Positions 9,743-18,582 of a stretch of 64,000 nucleotides of DNA are shown here, one piece after another. This DNA is from Pontibacter liquoris. GTDB lineage: Bacteria; Bacteroidota; Bacteroidia; Cytophagales; Hymenobacteraceae. Each line of letters opens with the position of its first letter. Position 1 is the first letter of the stretch. Both the position numbers and the translations under genes were made by a program. The notes below the pieces were generated by a model. That model ran no database searches and was not told where the DNA came from. It worked only from the letters and a program-made list of their open reading frames with translations. The stretch covers positions 186,001 to 250,000 of the forward strand of contig NZ_JALEBG010000003.1 of assembly GCF_022758235.1 (NCBI RefSeq). The letters run 5' to 3'.

Positions 9743-10387
9743 TGGTTTATACTTTACAGCAGGTTTATACCTGTATAAGAGTTGCTGGCATTTGCCGGCG
9801 GGAGGCCATGCTTTTAATTCTTGAGTTTTCAGGAACGTTGCCGCAGCAAGTATAACAGGATGCTTCCGGAACATAGGAGAACAGGGAACAACGAGCGGCC
9901 GGAATGATGAGCGTAACCACCCTCCCGGGCAGCAGTGGAAAGTATAAAAGCGTCAGGCAAGCGGTTAAAGCACAAGCACCTCAAAATACAGAATGAAAAG
10001 AAGAGCTAATTATAGATAGCTCACGCTTTCAATGGCTAACGACAACGGCAGCATAAGTCATCCTTAATAAAGTAAAGAGTTCACATTACCAGTAACGTTT
10101 AAAATATAATAATTTTTTTATATTTGTACCTGTTCGGGATAATAGAACTTATCCCATACTTCTTATTACCCTCACTACCTTTACCGCATACTTCCGGGGT
10201 TGCATATAGTCGGAAGCACTTCATTACCAGCGGAATACCATTTCTTTATAAATAAAGTATATACTATTTTAAATATAGTACGTATAGCATGCAATGTATC
10301 GGAAATCACCTCTGGTAAACCGCTATTGAACAGAGTCTTTCTTTAGAAACACAATTAACGCAAGGAAAAAACACAACCCATTTACAC
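9743..10387. other. 645-bp intergenic region before the PorE-like gene
   Basis: No convincing coding sequence. The right half is AT-rich and includes a Bacteroidota-type promoter word at 10119-10126 and self-complementary words around 10250-10290 (for example AGTATATACT). Four copies of the TATACTT/AAGTATA heptamer occur between 9747 and 10260. It could provide a long leader for the downstream gene. Confidence 0.6.
10119..10126 (+). promoter_or_regulatory. Candidate -7 element for the PorE-like gene
   Basis: TATATTTG matches TAnnTTTG exactly, preceded at about 20 bp by GTTTAA. It implies a leader of about 260 nt, which is long, so a closer promoter is possible. Confidence 0.4.
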
Positions 10388-12361
10388 ATGAATCAATTAG
10401 CCAAATCGTTCTCACGGTTTTCTTTGCTGCTGCTTATGGTGTGCCTTTTTGCCAGCGCTGCGGCTGCCCAGAACACCCGAAAGCTCATCCGTACCGGAAA
10501 CAAGTATTTTGAAAAAGAAAACTACCGCGAGGCAACGCCTTATTATGAAAAAGCCCTGGCAAAGGATCCTAAAAATGCCAAAGCGCTTTTCTTTGCCGGT
10601 ATCGGTTACATGAGCTTCGACAAAGAGAAAGCCTCTGAGTACCTCTACCGTGCGCAACGGCAAAAGCCCAATGTAGACAAGGACATGGAATACTGGCTGG
10701 CGCGCGTAGACCATATCAACTATCGTTTCGACAGCGCCATCGATCATTTCCAGAAATATCAGAAAACGATCAAACAGCGCGACCTGGAACGTCAGCAGGA
10801 AGTGGCCATGCTGATACAGCATGCAAAAAATGCCCAGAAAGAAGTGGCTAACCCCAAAGATGTATTTGTACGGAACCTGGGCGAAACCATCAATTCGGCT
10901 TACTCGGAGCATAGCCCCGTTATCTCGTCTGACTTTAATTACCTGCTGTTCACGTCCCGCAGCCAGAACGTAACAGGCGGCAAAGAAGCCCGCGACGGCG
11001 AGTTTTTTGAAGATGTTTTTGAGACAGGACGCACCGGCGAAGACGAGTGGGAAAAACCCCGCACTGTGCCAGGCGCCTTGAACAGTGCCGGCCACGATGC
11101 CTCTATCCAGCTGTTCGACAACGATACCAAAATGCTGCTGTACCGCTCTGAAAACAACGGCGACATTATGGTGGCCGAGCGCCAGGCAGATGGCACCTGG
11201 GGAACGCCCCAGAGCATCGGCGCCAACATCAACTCACCGGATTTTGAATCGGATGCTTACATCACGCCCGATGGCAAAACGCTGTTCTTTTCTACGAGCC
11301 ACTATTCCGAAAACGGCGACCTGGACATTTATGTAGCCAAGCGCAACGTGAAGGGCACCGGATGGCAGACCCCCAAAAGCCTGGGCGCCACCATCAACAC
11401 CCCCTACGACGACGATAGCCCCTACCTGGCAGCAGATGGCACGTTGTTCTTTGCCTCCCGAGGCCATAACACCATCGGCGGCTACGACATCTTCTCGGCC
11501 AAGTATGATTCGGTTGCACGCAAATGGGCGCGCCCTGTAAACCTGGGTTCGCCTATCAATACACCCGATGATGATACCTACTACCGCCTGGCACCCGATG
11601 GCAGCTACGCCTACCTGTCTTCGTACCGCATTGGCGGCTATGGCGAAAAGGATATTTATACGATCAGCTACATTCGCCCGGCTACTATCAAAGGCCAAGT
11701 GTTCTCGCAGCAAGACAGCACAGTGATACCAGGTGTGGAACTGGTTTTTAACGGCTTGCAGGCCGATAAGCGCCCCATCTCCTACCGCGATGTGACCCGC
11801 CCTGACTCCGGTGCTTATTCGGTGCTGGTGCTGTCCGGGCGCAAGTACCAGGTGCAGGTTACAAAAGACAATCAACTTATCACCACTACCGAGATCGAGT
11901 TGCCCGTGGTGCTGAACGACTCCACCAGCCTGACCCGCAATTTTTACGTGGCCTATGTCGATACCACTGCCGCTACGCCGGCAGGTCCGCTGGCTTTGCA
12001 GCACATTCTGTTCGAGACAAACAAGTATACGCTGCAGCCCCAGGCGCTGCGCGAACTGGATAAGATCGCCCGCATTTTGAAGCAGAACCCCGGTGTAAAT
12101 ATCAGCATCCAGGGGAATACCGATTCGCGCGCAACGGCCGCCTACAACATGGCGCTGGGCCAGCGCCGCGCCGATGCCGCCTACGACTACCTGGTGAAGC
12201 AGGGCATATCGCCTAAGCGCATGGTGACCGTGAGCTATGGCGAGCGTCGCCCGGCCGCGCCAAACACCTCGCAGAAGAATATGCAGCAAAACAGAAGAAC
12301 CGAGTTTAAGGTGCTGCCCCGCGAAGACGAAGTAGCGCAAAAATCGGCGGCAGGCCACTAA
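10388..12361 (+). CDS. PorE-like protein: TPR, PD40 propeller, carboxypeptidase-regulatory-like and OmpA domains
   Basis: A 657-residue exported protein with domain order matching PorE of the type IX secretion system: signal peptide (to about residue 27, ASAAAA-Q), TPR-like helices (about 30-140), PD40 blades (about 165-430), a carboxypeptidase-regulatory-like beta domain (about 435-525) and a C-terminal OmpA domain (about 545-645). In the OmpA domain the GNTDSR loop and the QNRRTEF arginine that contact peptidoglycan are present. PorE is normally a lipoprotein, but no lipobox is seen here. porT lies close downstream. Generic OmpA/PD40 proteins have the same layout, so the PorE role is likely rather than certain. 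Confidence 0.85.
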   Translation: MNQLAKSFSRFSLLLLMVCLFASAAAAQNTRKLIRTGNKYFEKENYREATPYYEKALAKDPKNAKALFFAGIGYMSFDKEKASEYLYRAQRQKPNVDKDMEYWLARVDHINYRFDSAIDHFQKYQKTIKQRDLERQQEVAMLIQHAKNAQKEVANPKDVFVRNLGETINSAYSEHSPVISSDFNYLLFTSRSQNVTGGKEARDGEFFEDVFETGRTGEDEWEKPRTVPGALNSAGHDASIQLFDNDTKMLLYRSENNGDIMVAERQADGTWGTPQSIGANINSPDFESDAYITPDGKTLFFSTSHYSENGDLDIYVAKRNVKGTGWQTPKSLGATINTPYDDDSPYLAADGTLFFASRGHNTIGGYDIFSAKYDSVARKWARPVNLGSPINTPDDDTYYRLAPDGSYAYLSSYRIGGYGEKDIYTISYIRPATIKGQVFSQQDSTVIPGVELVFNGLQADKRPISYRDVTRPDSGAYSVLVLSGRKYQVQVTKDNQLITTTEIELPVVLNDSTSLTRNFYVAYVDTTAATPAGPLALQHILFETNKYTLQPQALRELDKIARILKQNPGVNISIQGNTDSRATAAYNMALGQRRADAAYDYLVKQGISPKRMVTVSYGERRPAAPNTSQKNMQQNRRTEFKVLPREDEVAQKSAAGH

Positions 12362-12393
12362 AAATGTAGCCGGCAAACCCGGTGAGCAGAAAC

Positions 12394-12430
12394 AAAAACC
12401 GGCCAGGCAATACTGCCTGGCCGGTTTTTT
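12394..12430. terminator. Intrinsic terminator after the PorE-like gene
   Basis: A 16-bp perfect stem with core CCGGCCAGGCA, short loop and a following run of T. Confidence 0.88.
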
Positions 12431-12473
12431 TATATTTCGGAACAATAACCGTGCAATATAGTTCTAGGTACAG

Positions 12474-12481
12474 TATTTTTG
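12474..12481 (+). promoter_or_regulatory. -7 promoter element of the ubiE/menG-porT-SDR operon
   Basis: TATTTTTG matches TAnnTTTG 26 bp before the first start codon, just after a terminator. No clear -33 box. Confidence 0.5.
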
Positions 12482-12507
12482 CGGTACGTATACTTTAGAT
12501 TTCACGC

Positions 12508-13230
12508 ATGGCGGTAGTACCCTACAAAGACCAGAACGACAACAAAAAGCAGCAGGTCGCCACAATGTTCAACAACATTGCCGGCAAGTATGATTTCCTG
12601 AACCATTTCCTGAGTGCCGGCATCGACATTCTCTGGCGCAAGAAAGCAGTGAGCCTGCTCCAATCTGAAAAGCCCAAGCTGTTGCTGGACATTGCCACAG
12701 GCACTGCCGACTTTGCCATTGAAGCGCTGCGCCTAAACCCCGATAAAATTATAGGCGTGGACATCTCGGAGGGCATGTTGGCCGTAGGACGGGAAAAGCT
12801 GGCCAAACGCGGCCTGGCTTCTAAGATAGAGCTCAAGTATGGCGACTCTGAAAACCTGCCCTTCCCGGACAATACCTTCGATGCCATTACGGTAGCTTTT
12901 GGGGTACGCAACTTCGAGAACCTGCCCAAAGGGCTTTCGGAAATGAACCGTGTGCTGAAGCCGGGAGGCACTGCCGTGGTACTGGAATTTTCTAAGCCGC
13001 GCAGCTTCCCGATGAAGCAGCTCTATCAATTTTATTTTAAGAACATACTACCGGTAGTAGGTAAGATCGTTTCAAAGGACAATGCTGCCTATACATACCT
13101 GCCCGAATCCGTGCAGGCCTTCCCGGATGGGCAGGAGTTTATCAGTATCTTTGAAGAAGTCGGATTTAAAAGCACAAAATGGCATTCACTTACGTTTGGA
13201 ATAAGCGCAATCTATACAGGCAAAAAATAA
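12508..13230 (+). CDS. ubiE: Demethylmenaquinone methyltransferase (UbiE/MenG)
   Basis: A 240-residue SAM-dependent methyltransferase converting demethylmenaquinone to menaquinone, the respiratory quinone of Bacteroidota. Family signatures are present: YDFLNHFLSAGID near the start, the SAM motif LDIATGTADFA, and the late SVQAFPDGQEF motif. It is the first gene of a tight group with porT (52-bp overlap) and an SDR gene. The ubiE-porT adjacency is common in Bacteroidota and supports both assignments. Confidence 0.95.
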   Translation: MAVVPYKDQNDNKKQQVATMFNNIAGKYDFLNHFLSAGIDILWRKKAVSLLQSEKPKLLLDIATGTADFAIEALRLNPDKIIGVDISEGMLAVGREKLAKRGLASKIELKYGDSENLPFPDNTFDAITVAFGVRNFENLPKGLSEMNRVLKPGGTAVVLEFSKPRSFPMKQLYQFYFKNILPVVGKIVSKDNAAYTYLPESVQAFPDGQEFISIFEEVGFKSTKWHSLTFGISAIYTGKK

Positions 13231-13964
13231 CGCTTTTCGGGCTGCTGGCGCTCCTGCTCCTGGGAGCAAACACGGCCGCTGTGGCCCAGAAGAAGATCAA
13301 AGGCGAGAACAAGCCCGGCTACGACGAAAAAAGGGTGCACTACGGCTTTTACCTGGCCCTGCCCCTGACCCGCTATAACCTGCAGCACTCGCAGTGGTAT
13401 GCCGACCAGCTTGCCAACGCCGATGCCACCGGCGAAGGTTATATTACCGCCAACACCAAAACCAATATCGGCCTCTACACTGGCCTGGTACTAAATGTGC
13501 GCATGGCCGAGTACCTGGATCTGCGCTTTGTGCCGGGCGTAGGCTTTTATGGTCGCCCGATCGTGTTTACCAACACCCAGGCCGAAGATGTAGAAGATGT
13601 GCAGACCATCAGCTCGACGATGGTGGAGCTGCCTTTGCTGCTGAAGTATAAAGCCAAGCGCCGGGGCAATTTCCGGATGTATTTTGTAGGCGGTCTCAAG
13701 CCGGGCATCGACTTGGGGAACCGCAAGAACAACCCCGAGCTTCCGGATGAGCAGCTGCTGCAGGTAAACAAGTTTGACCTGGCCGTGGAGTATGGCGTGG
13801 GCCTGGATATCTTTTATCCATACTTTAAGTTTGCTCCCGAGCTGCGTTTTTCGCAGGGTTTACTCAATATGCACCAACCCCTGAACGACGATGCCCAGAA
13901 GTATAGCAAAAGCATCGACCGGCTCACCAACCGCAACATTTCCCTGATCCTTTTCTTTGAATAA
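13179..13964 (+). CDS. porT: PorT family outer-membrane beta-barrel protein
   Basis: A 261-residue exported barrel protein; the signal peptide covers about residues 1-37 (GLLALLLLGANTAAVA-Q). The mature part alternates short beta strands, with features such as LRFVPGVGFYGRP and FVGGLKPGIDLG typical of PorT, a component linked to type IX secretion and gliding. The ATG at 13179 overlaps the end of ubiE by 52 bp; no better start exists between that and the signal peptide. Position directly after ubiE matches the usual gene order. Which T9SS step PorT serves is not shown here. Confidence 0.85.
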   Translation: MAFTYVWNKRNLYRQKITLFGLLALLLLGANTAAVAQKKIKGENKPGYDEKRVHYGFYLALPLTRYNLQHSQWYADQLANADATGEGYITANTKTNIGLYTGLVLNVRMAEYLDLRFVPGVGFYGRPIVFTNTQAEDVEDVQTISSTMVELPLLLKYKAKRRGNFRMYFVGGLKPGIDLGNRKNNPELPDEQLLQVNKFDLAVEYGVGLDIFYPYFKFAPELRFSQGLLNMHQPLNDDAQKYSKSIDRLTNRNISLILFFE

Positions 13965-13965
13965 A

Positions 13966-14718
13966 ATGACTAAGATTGCCTTTGTAACCGGCGCCTCTTC
14001 CGGTATCGGATACGCCACTGCCCTTGAACTGGCCCGACAGGGCTACCATATTATCGCCACCGGTCGCCGCCTTGAGCGCCTGGAGCAGTTAACGGCGCAG
14101 ATAACAAACGTGCCGGTGCATACGCTGACCTTTGATGTGCGCGATAAGGAAGCCGTGCAGCAAGCCGTAGATTCATTGCCCGCCGAGTGGCGCCAGATCG
14201 ACGTGCTGGTAAACAATGCCGGCAACGCGCATGGCCTCTCTTCGATTCAGGAGGGGGATATAGCCGACTGGGACGCCATGATCGACATTAATGTAAAGGG
14301 CCTGTTGTATGTAAGCCACGCCGTGCTGCCGCTGATGCTGCCGTATAAAAAAGGCCATATCGTTAATATCGGCTCTATAGCGGGCAAGGAAGTATACCCG
14401 AACGGGAATGTGTATTGCGCTTCCAAATTTGCTGTAGACGCGCTTTCAAAGGCCATGCGCCTGGATTTGGTGCAGGAAGGCATCAAGGTGTCGGAGGTAA
14501 ACCCGGGGCTCGTGGAAACGGAGTTCTCGGAGGTGCGCTTTAAAGGCGACAGCGAGCGGGCGGCCAGCGTGTACCAGGGCTACCAGGCCCTGCAGGCGCA
14601 GGACATTGCCGAGCTCATCGGCTTTATCGTATCGCGGCCCGCGCACGTAAACCTGGCTGAAGTGCTGGTGCTGCCAACTGCGCAGGCCTCGGCTACGATC
14701 GTTAAAAAGAACCTGTAA
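13966..14718 (+). CDS. SDR family NAD(P)-dependent oxidoreductase (YdfG-like)
   Basis: About 250 residues, a classical short-chain dehydrogenase. The nucleotide motif TGASSGIG lies at residues 8-15, the NNAG motif follows at about 90, and the catalytic Ser and YCASK are present. The sequence EVNPGLVETEFS is typical of the YdfG subgroup, which acts on 3-hydroxy acids such as serine and malonic semialdehyde. The ATG at 13966 lies 1 bp after the porT stop; a TTG at 13957 is less likely. Translational coupling with porT probably reflects operon packing, not shared function. Confidence 0.88.
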   Translation: MTKIAFVTGASSGIGYATALELARQGYHIIATGRRLERLEQLTAQITNVPVHTLTFDVRDKEAVQQAVDSLPAEWRQIDVLVNNAGNAHGLSSIQEGDIADWDAMIDINVKGLLYVSHAVLPLMLPYKKGHIVNIGSIAGKEVYPNGNVYCASKFAVDALSKAMRLDLVQEGIKVSEVNPGLVETEFSEVRFKGDSERAASVYQGYQALQAQDIAELIGFIVSRPAHVNLAEVLVLPTAQASATIVKKNL

Positions 14719-14763
14719 GCTGACAAAAGCTGGCATATCGCCGGCAGGCTTCTATTATACATG

Positions 14764-14806
14764 AAAAGTGGCTGCGCAACGATGTGTTTTGCGCAGCCAC
14801 TTTTTT
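14764..14806. terminator. Intrinsic terminator after the SDR gene
   Basis: A 16-bp perfect stem, 14764-14779 with 14789-14804 (core GTGGCTGCGC), followed by T residues. Confidence 0.88.
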
Positions 14807-15106
14807 ATAGCTGTCGGCTAACCTATACCTTAAGCCATACTTTCCTGTGCTGCGTCCTGGCCGTCTACTAGGTTTTAATCTCAGACCTAATGCGGAGAAA
14901 CAGGATGAAAAAGGAAAGCTCCTGCCGCGGCGGAGGTAAAGCTTACCCGACAGGCCCACAAGATCCTTTCAGGATGACAAACAGGAGAGAATCAAAGTAT
15001 CTTGTACGTTCCGGCCAGTTTTAATTTGAATGAAGTAACAGGACAGCAGCTGCCTAAAGTATACCCGCGCTCAAAAACTTACCTGCCATAAAACGGGGCA
15101 TTCTCC

Positions 15107-15114
15107 TATCTTTG
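15107..15114 (+). promoter_or_regulatory. -7 promoter element of waaA-rsgA
   Basis: TATCTTTG matches TAnnTTTG 26 bp before the proposed TTG start of waaA. Confidence 0.5.
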
Positions 15115-15140
15115 CAGTAATCACTCAATGTTCGTTATAC

Positions 15141-16394
15141 TTGCCAAAGTTTCTTTACGATATCGGGATCAGAGCCTATGCAGCGGCCATTGCCCTGGCT
15201 TCGCCTTTTAACCAGAAGGCAAAGCAGATGCGGCAGGGGCGCGAGCAACAGTTTGAACGCCTGCAGCAGGCCCTGCACGGAAACCAGGCCCCGGTGGTAT
15301 GGTTCCATTGCGCCTCGCTGGGTGAGTTTGAACAGGGCCGCCCGGTGATGGAAGCCTTCCGCCAGCAATTCCCGACGTACAAGATCCTGCTCACCTTCTT
15401 CTCGCCTTCGGGCTACGAGGTACGCAAAAACTACACCGGTGCCGATTACATCCTGTACTTGCCGCTGGACAGTGCCCGCAACGCCCGGCGCTTTGTGGAG
15501 GTGGTGCAGCCCCGGCTGGCCGTGTTCGTCAAGTATGAATTCTGGCATTATTACCTGCAGGCGCTACATAGGCAGCACATTCCGGTGCTTTCCATCTCCG
15601 CTATTTTCCGGCCCGATCAGATCTTCTTTAAGCCTTACGGGGAATTTAACCGCGCTATTCTGCGCAACTTTACCTACCTCTATACTCAGAACAAAGCCTC
15701 GCTGGAGTTGCTGCAAAGTATAGGCATTACGAAAGCAAGCGTTGCCGGTGACACGCGTTTTGACCGGGTGTTGCAGACAGCCGCATCAGTTAAGCAGCTC
15801 CCGCTGGTCGAAGCTTTTGCTGGCGACCAGGAGGTGTTTATCGTGGGCAGCAGCTGGCCGGCCGATGTGGCCGTACTCTTGCCACTGCTGCAGCAGTATA
15901 AGGCAAGTATAAAGTTCATCGTGGCGCCCCACGAGGTGAACGAGGCAGGTATAACAGCTCTGATGCAAACGCTGGGTGCCGATGCGGTGCCCTTTTCCAA
16001 AGCCACTACCGATACTGTTTCGAAGTATAAGGTGCTGGTGATCGATAATATCGGGATGCTTTCTTCGCTTTACAGCTATGGTACGTATGCCTACATTGGT
16101 GGTGCGTTTGGCAAAGGCCTGCACAACACCCTGGAAGCGGCCGTATTCGGGTTGCCCCTTTTCTTCGGACCCCGGTACGAGAAGTTCCAGGAAGCGATCG
16201 ATCTGGTAAGGTTAAAATGCGCTTTCCCGGTGGCGGATGCGGCAGAGCTGCTGGCTGCCTTTGAGCAGGTATACCGCACGCCCGGCGAGCGCGACCGCAT
16301 CACCACAACCGAAAAACAATACGTACAAAACCAGGCAGGCGCTACAAGCCGCATCATGGCCGATATTGCCCGCCTGCTTACCCCGCATACATGA
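15141..16394 (+). CDS. waaA: 3-deoxy-D-manno-octulosonic acid (Kdo) transferase
   Basis: A 417-residue GT30 glycosyltransferase that attaches Kdo from CMP-Kdo to the lipid A precursor at the inner membrane. The N-terminus (PKFLYDIGIRAYAAA) matches the membrane-associated opening of the family; WFHCASLGEFEQGRP carries the conserved glutamate, and the C-terminal half has the GT-B nucleotide-sugar site (YIGGAFGKGLHNTLEAAVFG). The only start that gives this N-terminus is TTG at 15141; the nearby ATG at 15128 is out of frame. It overlaps rsgA by 4 bp (ATGA). Confidence 0.93.
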   Translation: MPKFLYDIGIRAYAAAIALASPFNQKAKQMRQGREQQFERLQQALHGNQAPVVWFHCASLGEFEQGRPVMEAFRQQFPTYKILLTFFSPSGYEVRKNYTGADYILYLPLDSARNARRFVEVVQPRLAVFVKYEFWHYYLQALHRQHIPVLSISAIFRPDQIFFKPYGEFNRAILRNFTYLYTQNKASLELLQSIGITKASVAGDTRFDRVLQTAASVKQLPLVEAFAGDQEVFIVGSSWPADVAVLLPLLQQYKASIKFIVAPHEVNEAGITALMQTLGADAVPFSKATTDTVSKYKVLVIDNIGMLSSLYSYGTYAYIGGAFGKGLHNTLEAAVFGLPLFFGPRYEKFQEAIDLVRLKCAFPVADAAELLAAFEQVYRTPGERDRITTTEKQYVQNQAGATSRIMADIARLLTPHT

Positions 16395-17314
16395 AAGGAG
16401 TTGTCATTAAATCTACCGGTTCCTGGTACCTGGTCCGCGATGCAGCCGGCCAGCTGCACCGTGCCCGCCTGCGCGGCAAGTTTAAGCTGAAGGGAATGAA
16501 GGTGAGCAACCCCCTGGCTGTAGGCGACCGCGTGGAGTTTGACGTGGAAGGCACCGAGGAAGCCACTGCCGTGATTCACCACATCGCCGAGCGCGAAAAT
16601 TACATTATCCGTCAGAGCACCCACAAAACAGCTTTTTCGCATATTATTGCGGCCAACCTAGACCAGGCGCTGCTCATCGTCACGCTGGTATCCCCCCGCA
16701 CCTCGTTCGGGTTTATCGACCGCTTCCTGGTAACGGCCGAGGCTTACAGCATCCCTACCACGCTGGTATTCAACAAAACCGATCTCTATGATGAAGATGT
16801 GCGGAATTACCAGCATCAGATCAGCCACATGTATGCGCAGATCGGCTACAGCAGCCTGGCTACCTCAGCCGAATCTGGTGAAGGCATAGAGGCCCTTCAT
16901 GCGCTGCTCAAAGGCAAAACCACTCTCCTGTCGGGCCACTCCGGTGTGGGCAAGTCCACGCTGATTAACCTGCTGGTGCCCGACTTGGCGCTGAAAACCT
17001 CCGAGATCTCCGACTTTTCAGACAAAGGCGTGCACACCACCACTTTTGCCGAGATGTTTGAAGTGGACACCGATACCTACATCATCGATACGCCCGGCAT
17101 CAAAGAACTGGGTATAGTCGACATTCCGGCAGCCCAACTGGGCCACTTCTTCCCTGAAATGCGCGAGCGCCTGAACCAGTGCCGCTTTAACAATTGTACC
17201 CATTTCAACGAGCCGGGCTGCGCTGTCATCGAGGCGGTGCGCCACAACGAGATCTCCCTTTCGCGCTACGAAAGCTACCTGAGCATGCTGCACGGCGGTG
17301 ACAACCGGAAGTAA
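16391..17314 (+). CDS. rsgA: Small ribosomal subunit-dependent GTPase RsgA
   Basis: A 307-residue circularly permuted GTPase that helps mature the 30S subunit. An OB-fold domain (about 1-70) is followed by G motifs in permuted order: G4 NKTD, then G1 GHSGVGKST and G3 DTPG. The C-terminal zinc knuckle is visible in the CRFNNCTHFNEPGC segment. Start ATG overlaps the waaA stop, indicating translational coupling. Confidence 0.96.
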   Translation: MKGVVIKSTGSWYLVRDAAGQLHRARLRGKFKLKGMKVSNPLAVGDRVEFDVEGTEEATAVIHHIAERENYIIRQSTHKTAFSHIIAANLDQALLIVTLVSPRTSFGFIDRFLVTAEAYSIPTTLVFNKTDLYDEDVRNYQHQISHMYAQIGYSSLATSAESGEGIEALHALLKGKTTLLSGHSGVGKSTLINLLVPDLALKTSEISDFSDKGVHTTTFAEMFEVDTDTYIIDTPGIKELGIVDIPAAQLGHFFPEMRERLNQCRFNNCTHFNEPGCAVIEAVRHNEISLSRYESYLSMLHGGDNRK

Positions 17315-17719
17315 GCTGGGGAAGTTAGAGAGTTAGAGAGTTAAAAAGTTAGAGAGTTAAAGAGTTAGATAGTCATACCTGACTTTGCGTAATTCTCTGA
17401 GCTTTTACTCTTTGCCAGCTTTAAAGGGCCTTGTGTGTCTGGCGCAAGCGTTTGCTTGTGCCTTTTAAGGTCAGATGAAGTATAAACCTGCCCTCTTCTG
17501 GTATAACCCGCACTCTCCTGAAAAGCAACCTGGGCAGCAGCTGCAACGTTATACTTTGCCTTACCAAAAACAGGCTCCCTTTCTTTGACAAGAAGGGGCA
17601 GGGGTGGTTGGATTCTCCTACTCAGGTCATCCCATAGCAACCGCACATCCAGCAATCAACCAATCCGCACCTGCGCCGTTACAGAATTTCATACTTCTGA
17701 AGACAAACCACAACATAAA
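17315..17719. other. Repeat-bearing intergenic region before the broken SDR gene
   Basis: No gene seen. It contains GTTAGAGAGTT-type tandem units (17318-17369), a hairpin GGCGCAAGC-GTTT-GCTTGTGCC (17440-17461), two TATACTT-family heptamers (17476, 17552), and a CAGGGGTGGTTGG tract near 17598-17615 that recurs near 39533. Confidence 0.6.
17318..17369. repeat. GTTAGAGAGTTAAAAAGTT-type tandem repeat
   Basis: About six degenerate 8-16 bp purine-rich units follow the rsgA stop. The same word family occurs at 2127-2440 and 41475-41553, always at gene ends. Confidence 0.7.
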
Positions 17720-18426
17720 ATGAAACTGGATAACGCAAATATTCTGATTACGGGCGGCACGCTGGGCATTGGCCGCGCCACCGCAAAACTGCTCATTGAA
17801 CACGGCGCCAACGTAGCTATTACGGGCCGCGATGCCAGCCGCACGCAGGAGGCCGCTGCCGAACTCGGCGCCATGGCCATTACCGCCGACGTGGGCAACT
17901 CCGCTGATGTGCAGCGCACCTTTGATGAGTTTATGAACAGGTATGGCCGGCTGGATGTGCTCATCAACAACGCTGGTATTGGCCTGACCCGCGGGCTGGA
18001 CCAACTGACCGTAGAAGATTTTGAAACGATATACCGCGTCAATGTATTCGGCGCAGCGATGATGGCCGGGCGGCCGAGATTTTTAAACAGCAGAATGCCG
18101 GCAACATCATCAACATTGGTTCTACGGCAGCCACAAACGGGTATGCCGGCGGTTCGGTATATGCCAGCTCCAAAGCCGCCCTCCGCAGCATGACGCAAAG
18201 CTGGCAGGCCGAATTGCGCAAGTATGATGTGCGCGTTATGCTGATCAACCCCAGCGAGGTAACCACCGCCTTCGGTCGGGAGAACAGGGAAGAACGCGAA
18301 AGCAAGCCCAACAGGCTGCGGGGCGAGGAGATTGCCTGGGCCATAAAAGGCGCTTTGGAGATGGACAGCCGCGGTTTTATACCCGAATTGGCCGTATGGG
18401 CAACCAACCCCTTCGAAAAAGGCTAA
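17720..18426 (+). pseudogene. SDR family oxidoreductase (FabG-like), frameshifted
   Basis: Two frames together give one short-chain dehydrogenase. Frame one (17720 to about 18067) has the TGGTLGIG nucleotide motif, NNAG and VNVFGAAMMA. The homologous text then continues one frame over from 18070 (AEIFKQQNAGNIINIGSTAA, then YASSK catalytic motif) to the stop at 18426. Restoring one C at 18065-18070, making GCC-CGG-GCG, repairs a 235-residue protein. A sequencing or assembly error in this GC-rich tract is as likely as a real mutation. If real, the catalytic YxxxK half is lost from the first frame. The codon use is otherwise like its neighbours. Confidence 0.85.
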
Positions 18427-18517
18427 ATCTTTATACTGCTGCAGATATTCTTCTGAGAGTTGCGCCGGCAAGTACCCCACTTCAAACGGAGGCTTTCAGG
18501 AAATGCTTATACTTATA

Positions 18518-18561
18518 AAACAAAAAGGAGCGGCTGCACACGCAGTCGCTCCTTTTTGTTT
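18518..18561. terminator. Bidirectional terminator
   Basis: A 20-bp stem with one G-T pair and core AAGGAGCGGCTGC, flanked by A and T runs, between the SDR remnant and the convergent fasciclin gene. A TATACTT heptamer lies immediately to its left. Confidence 0.85.
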
Positions 18562-18582
18562 ATCTTTCTGATCCTGCAGCGC

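Larger units (their letters stand above)
14719..15140. other. Intergenic region with terminator and promoter only
   Basis: It holds a terminator (14764-14806), then about 250 bp with no convincing gene, including a short AGATCCTTTCAGGATGACA-like piece at about 14960 resembling half of a Bacteroidota palindromic repeat, and the promoter word at 15107. Confidence 0.6.

Noticed and set aside
11234-12445. A 403-residue antisense frame across the PorE-like gene
   Set aside because: It lies opposite a well-supported coding sequence, has no recognisable motif, and ends inside the gene's terminator; it is a shadow of GC-biased coding.
14702-14959. An 85-residue minus-strand frame after the SDR gene
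   Set aside because: It crosses the SDR terminator and has poor codon use.
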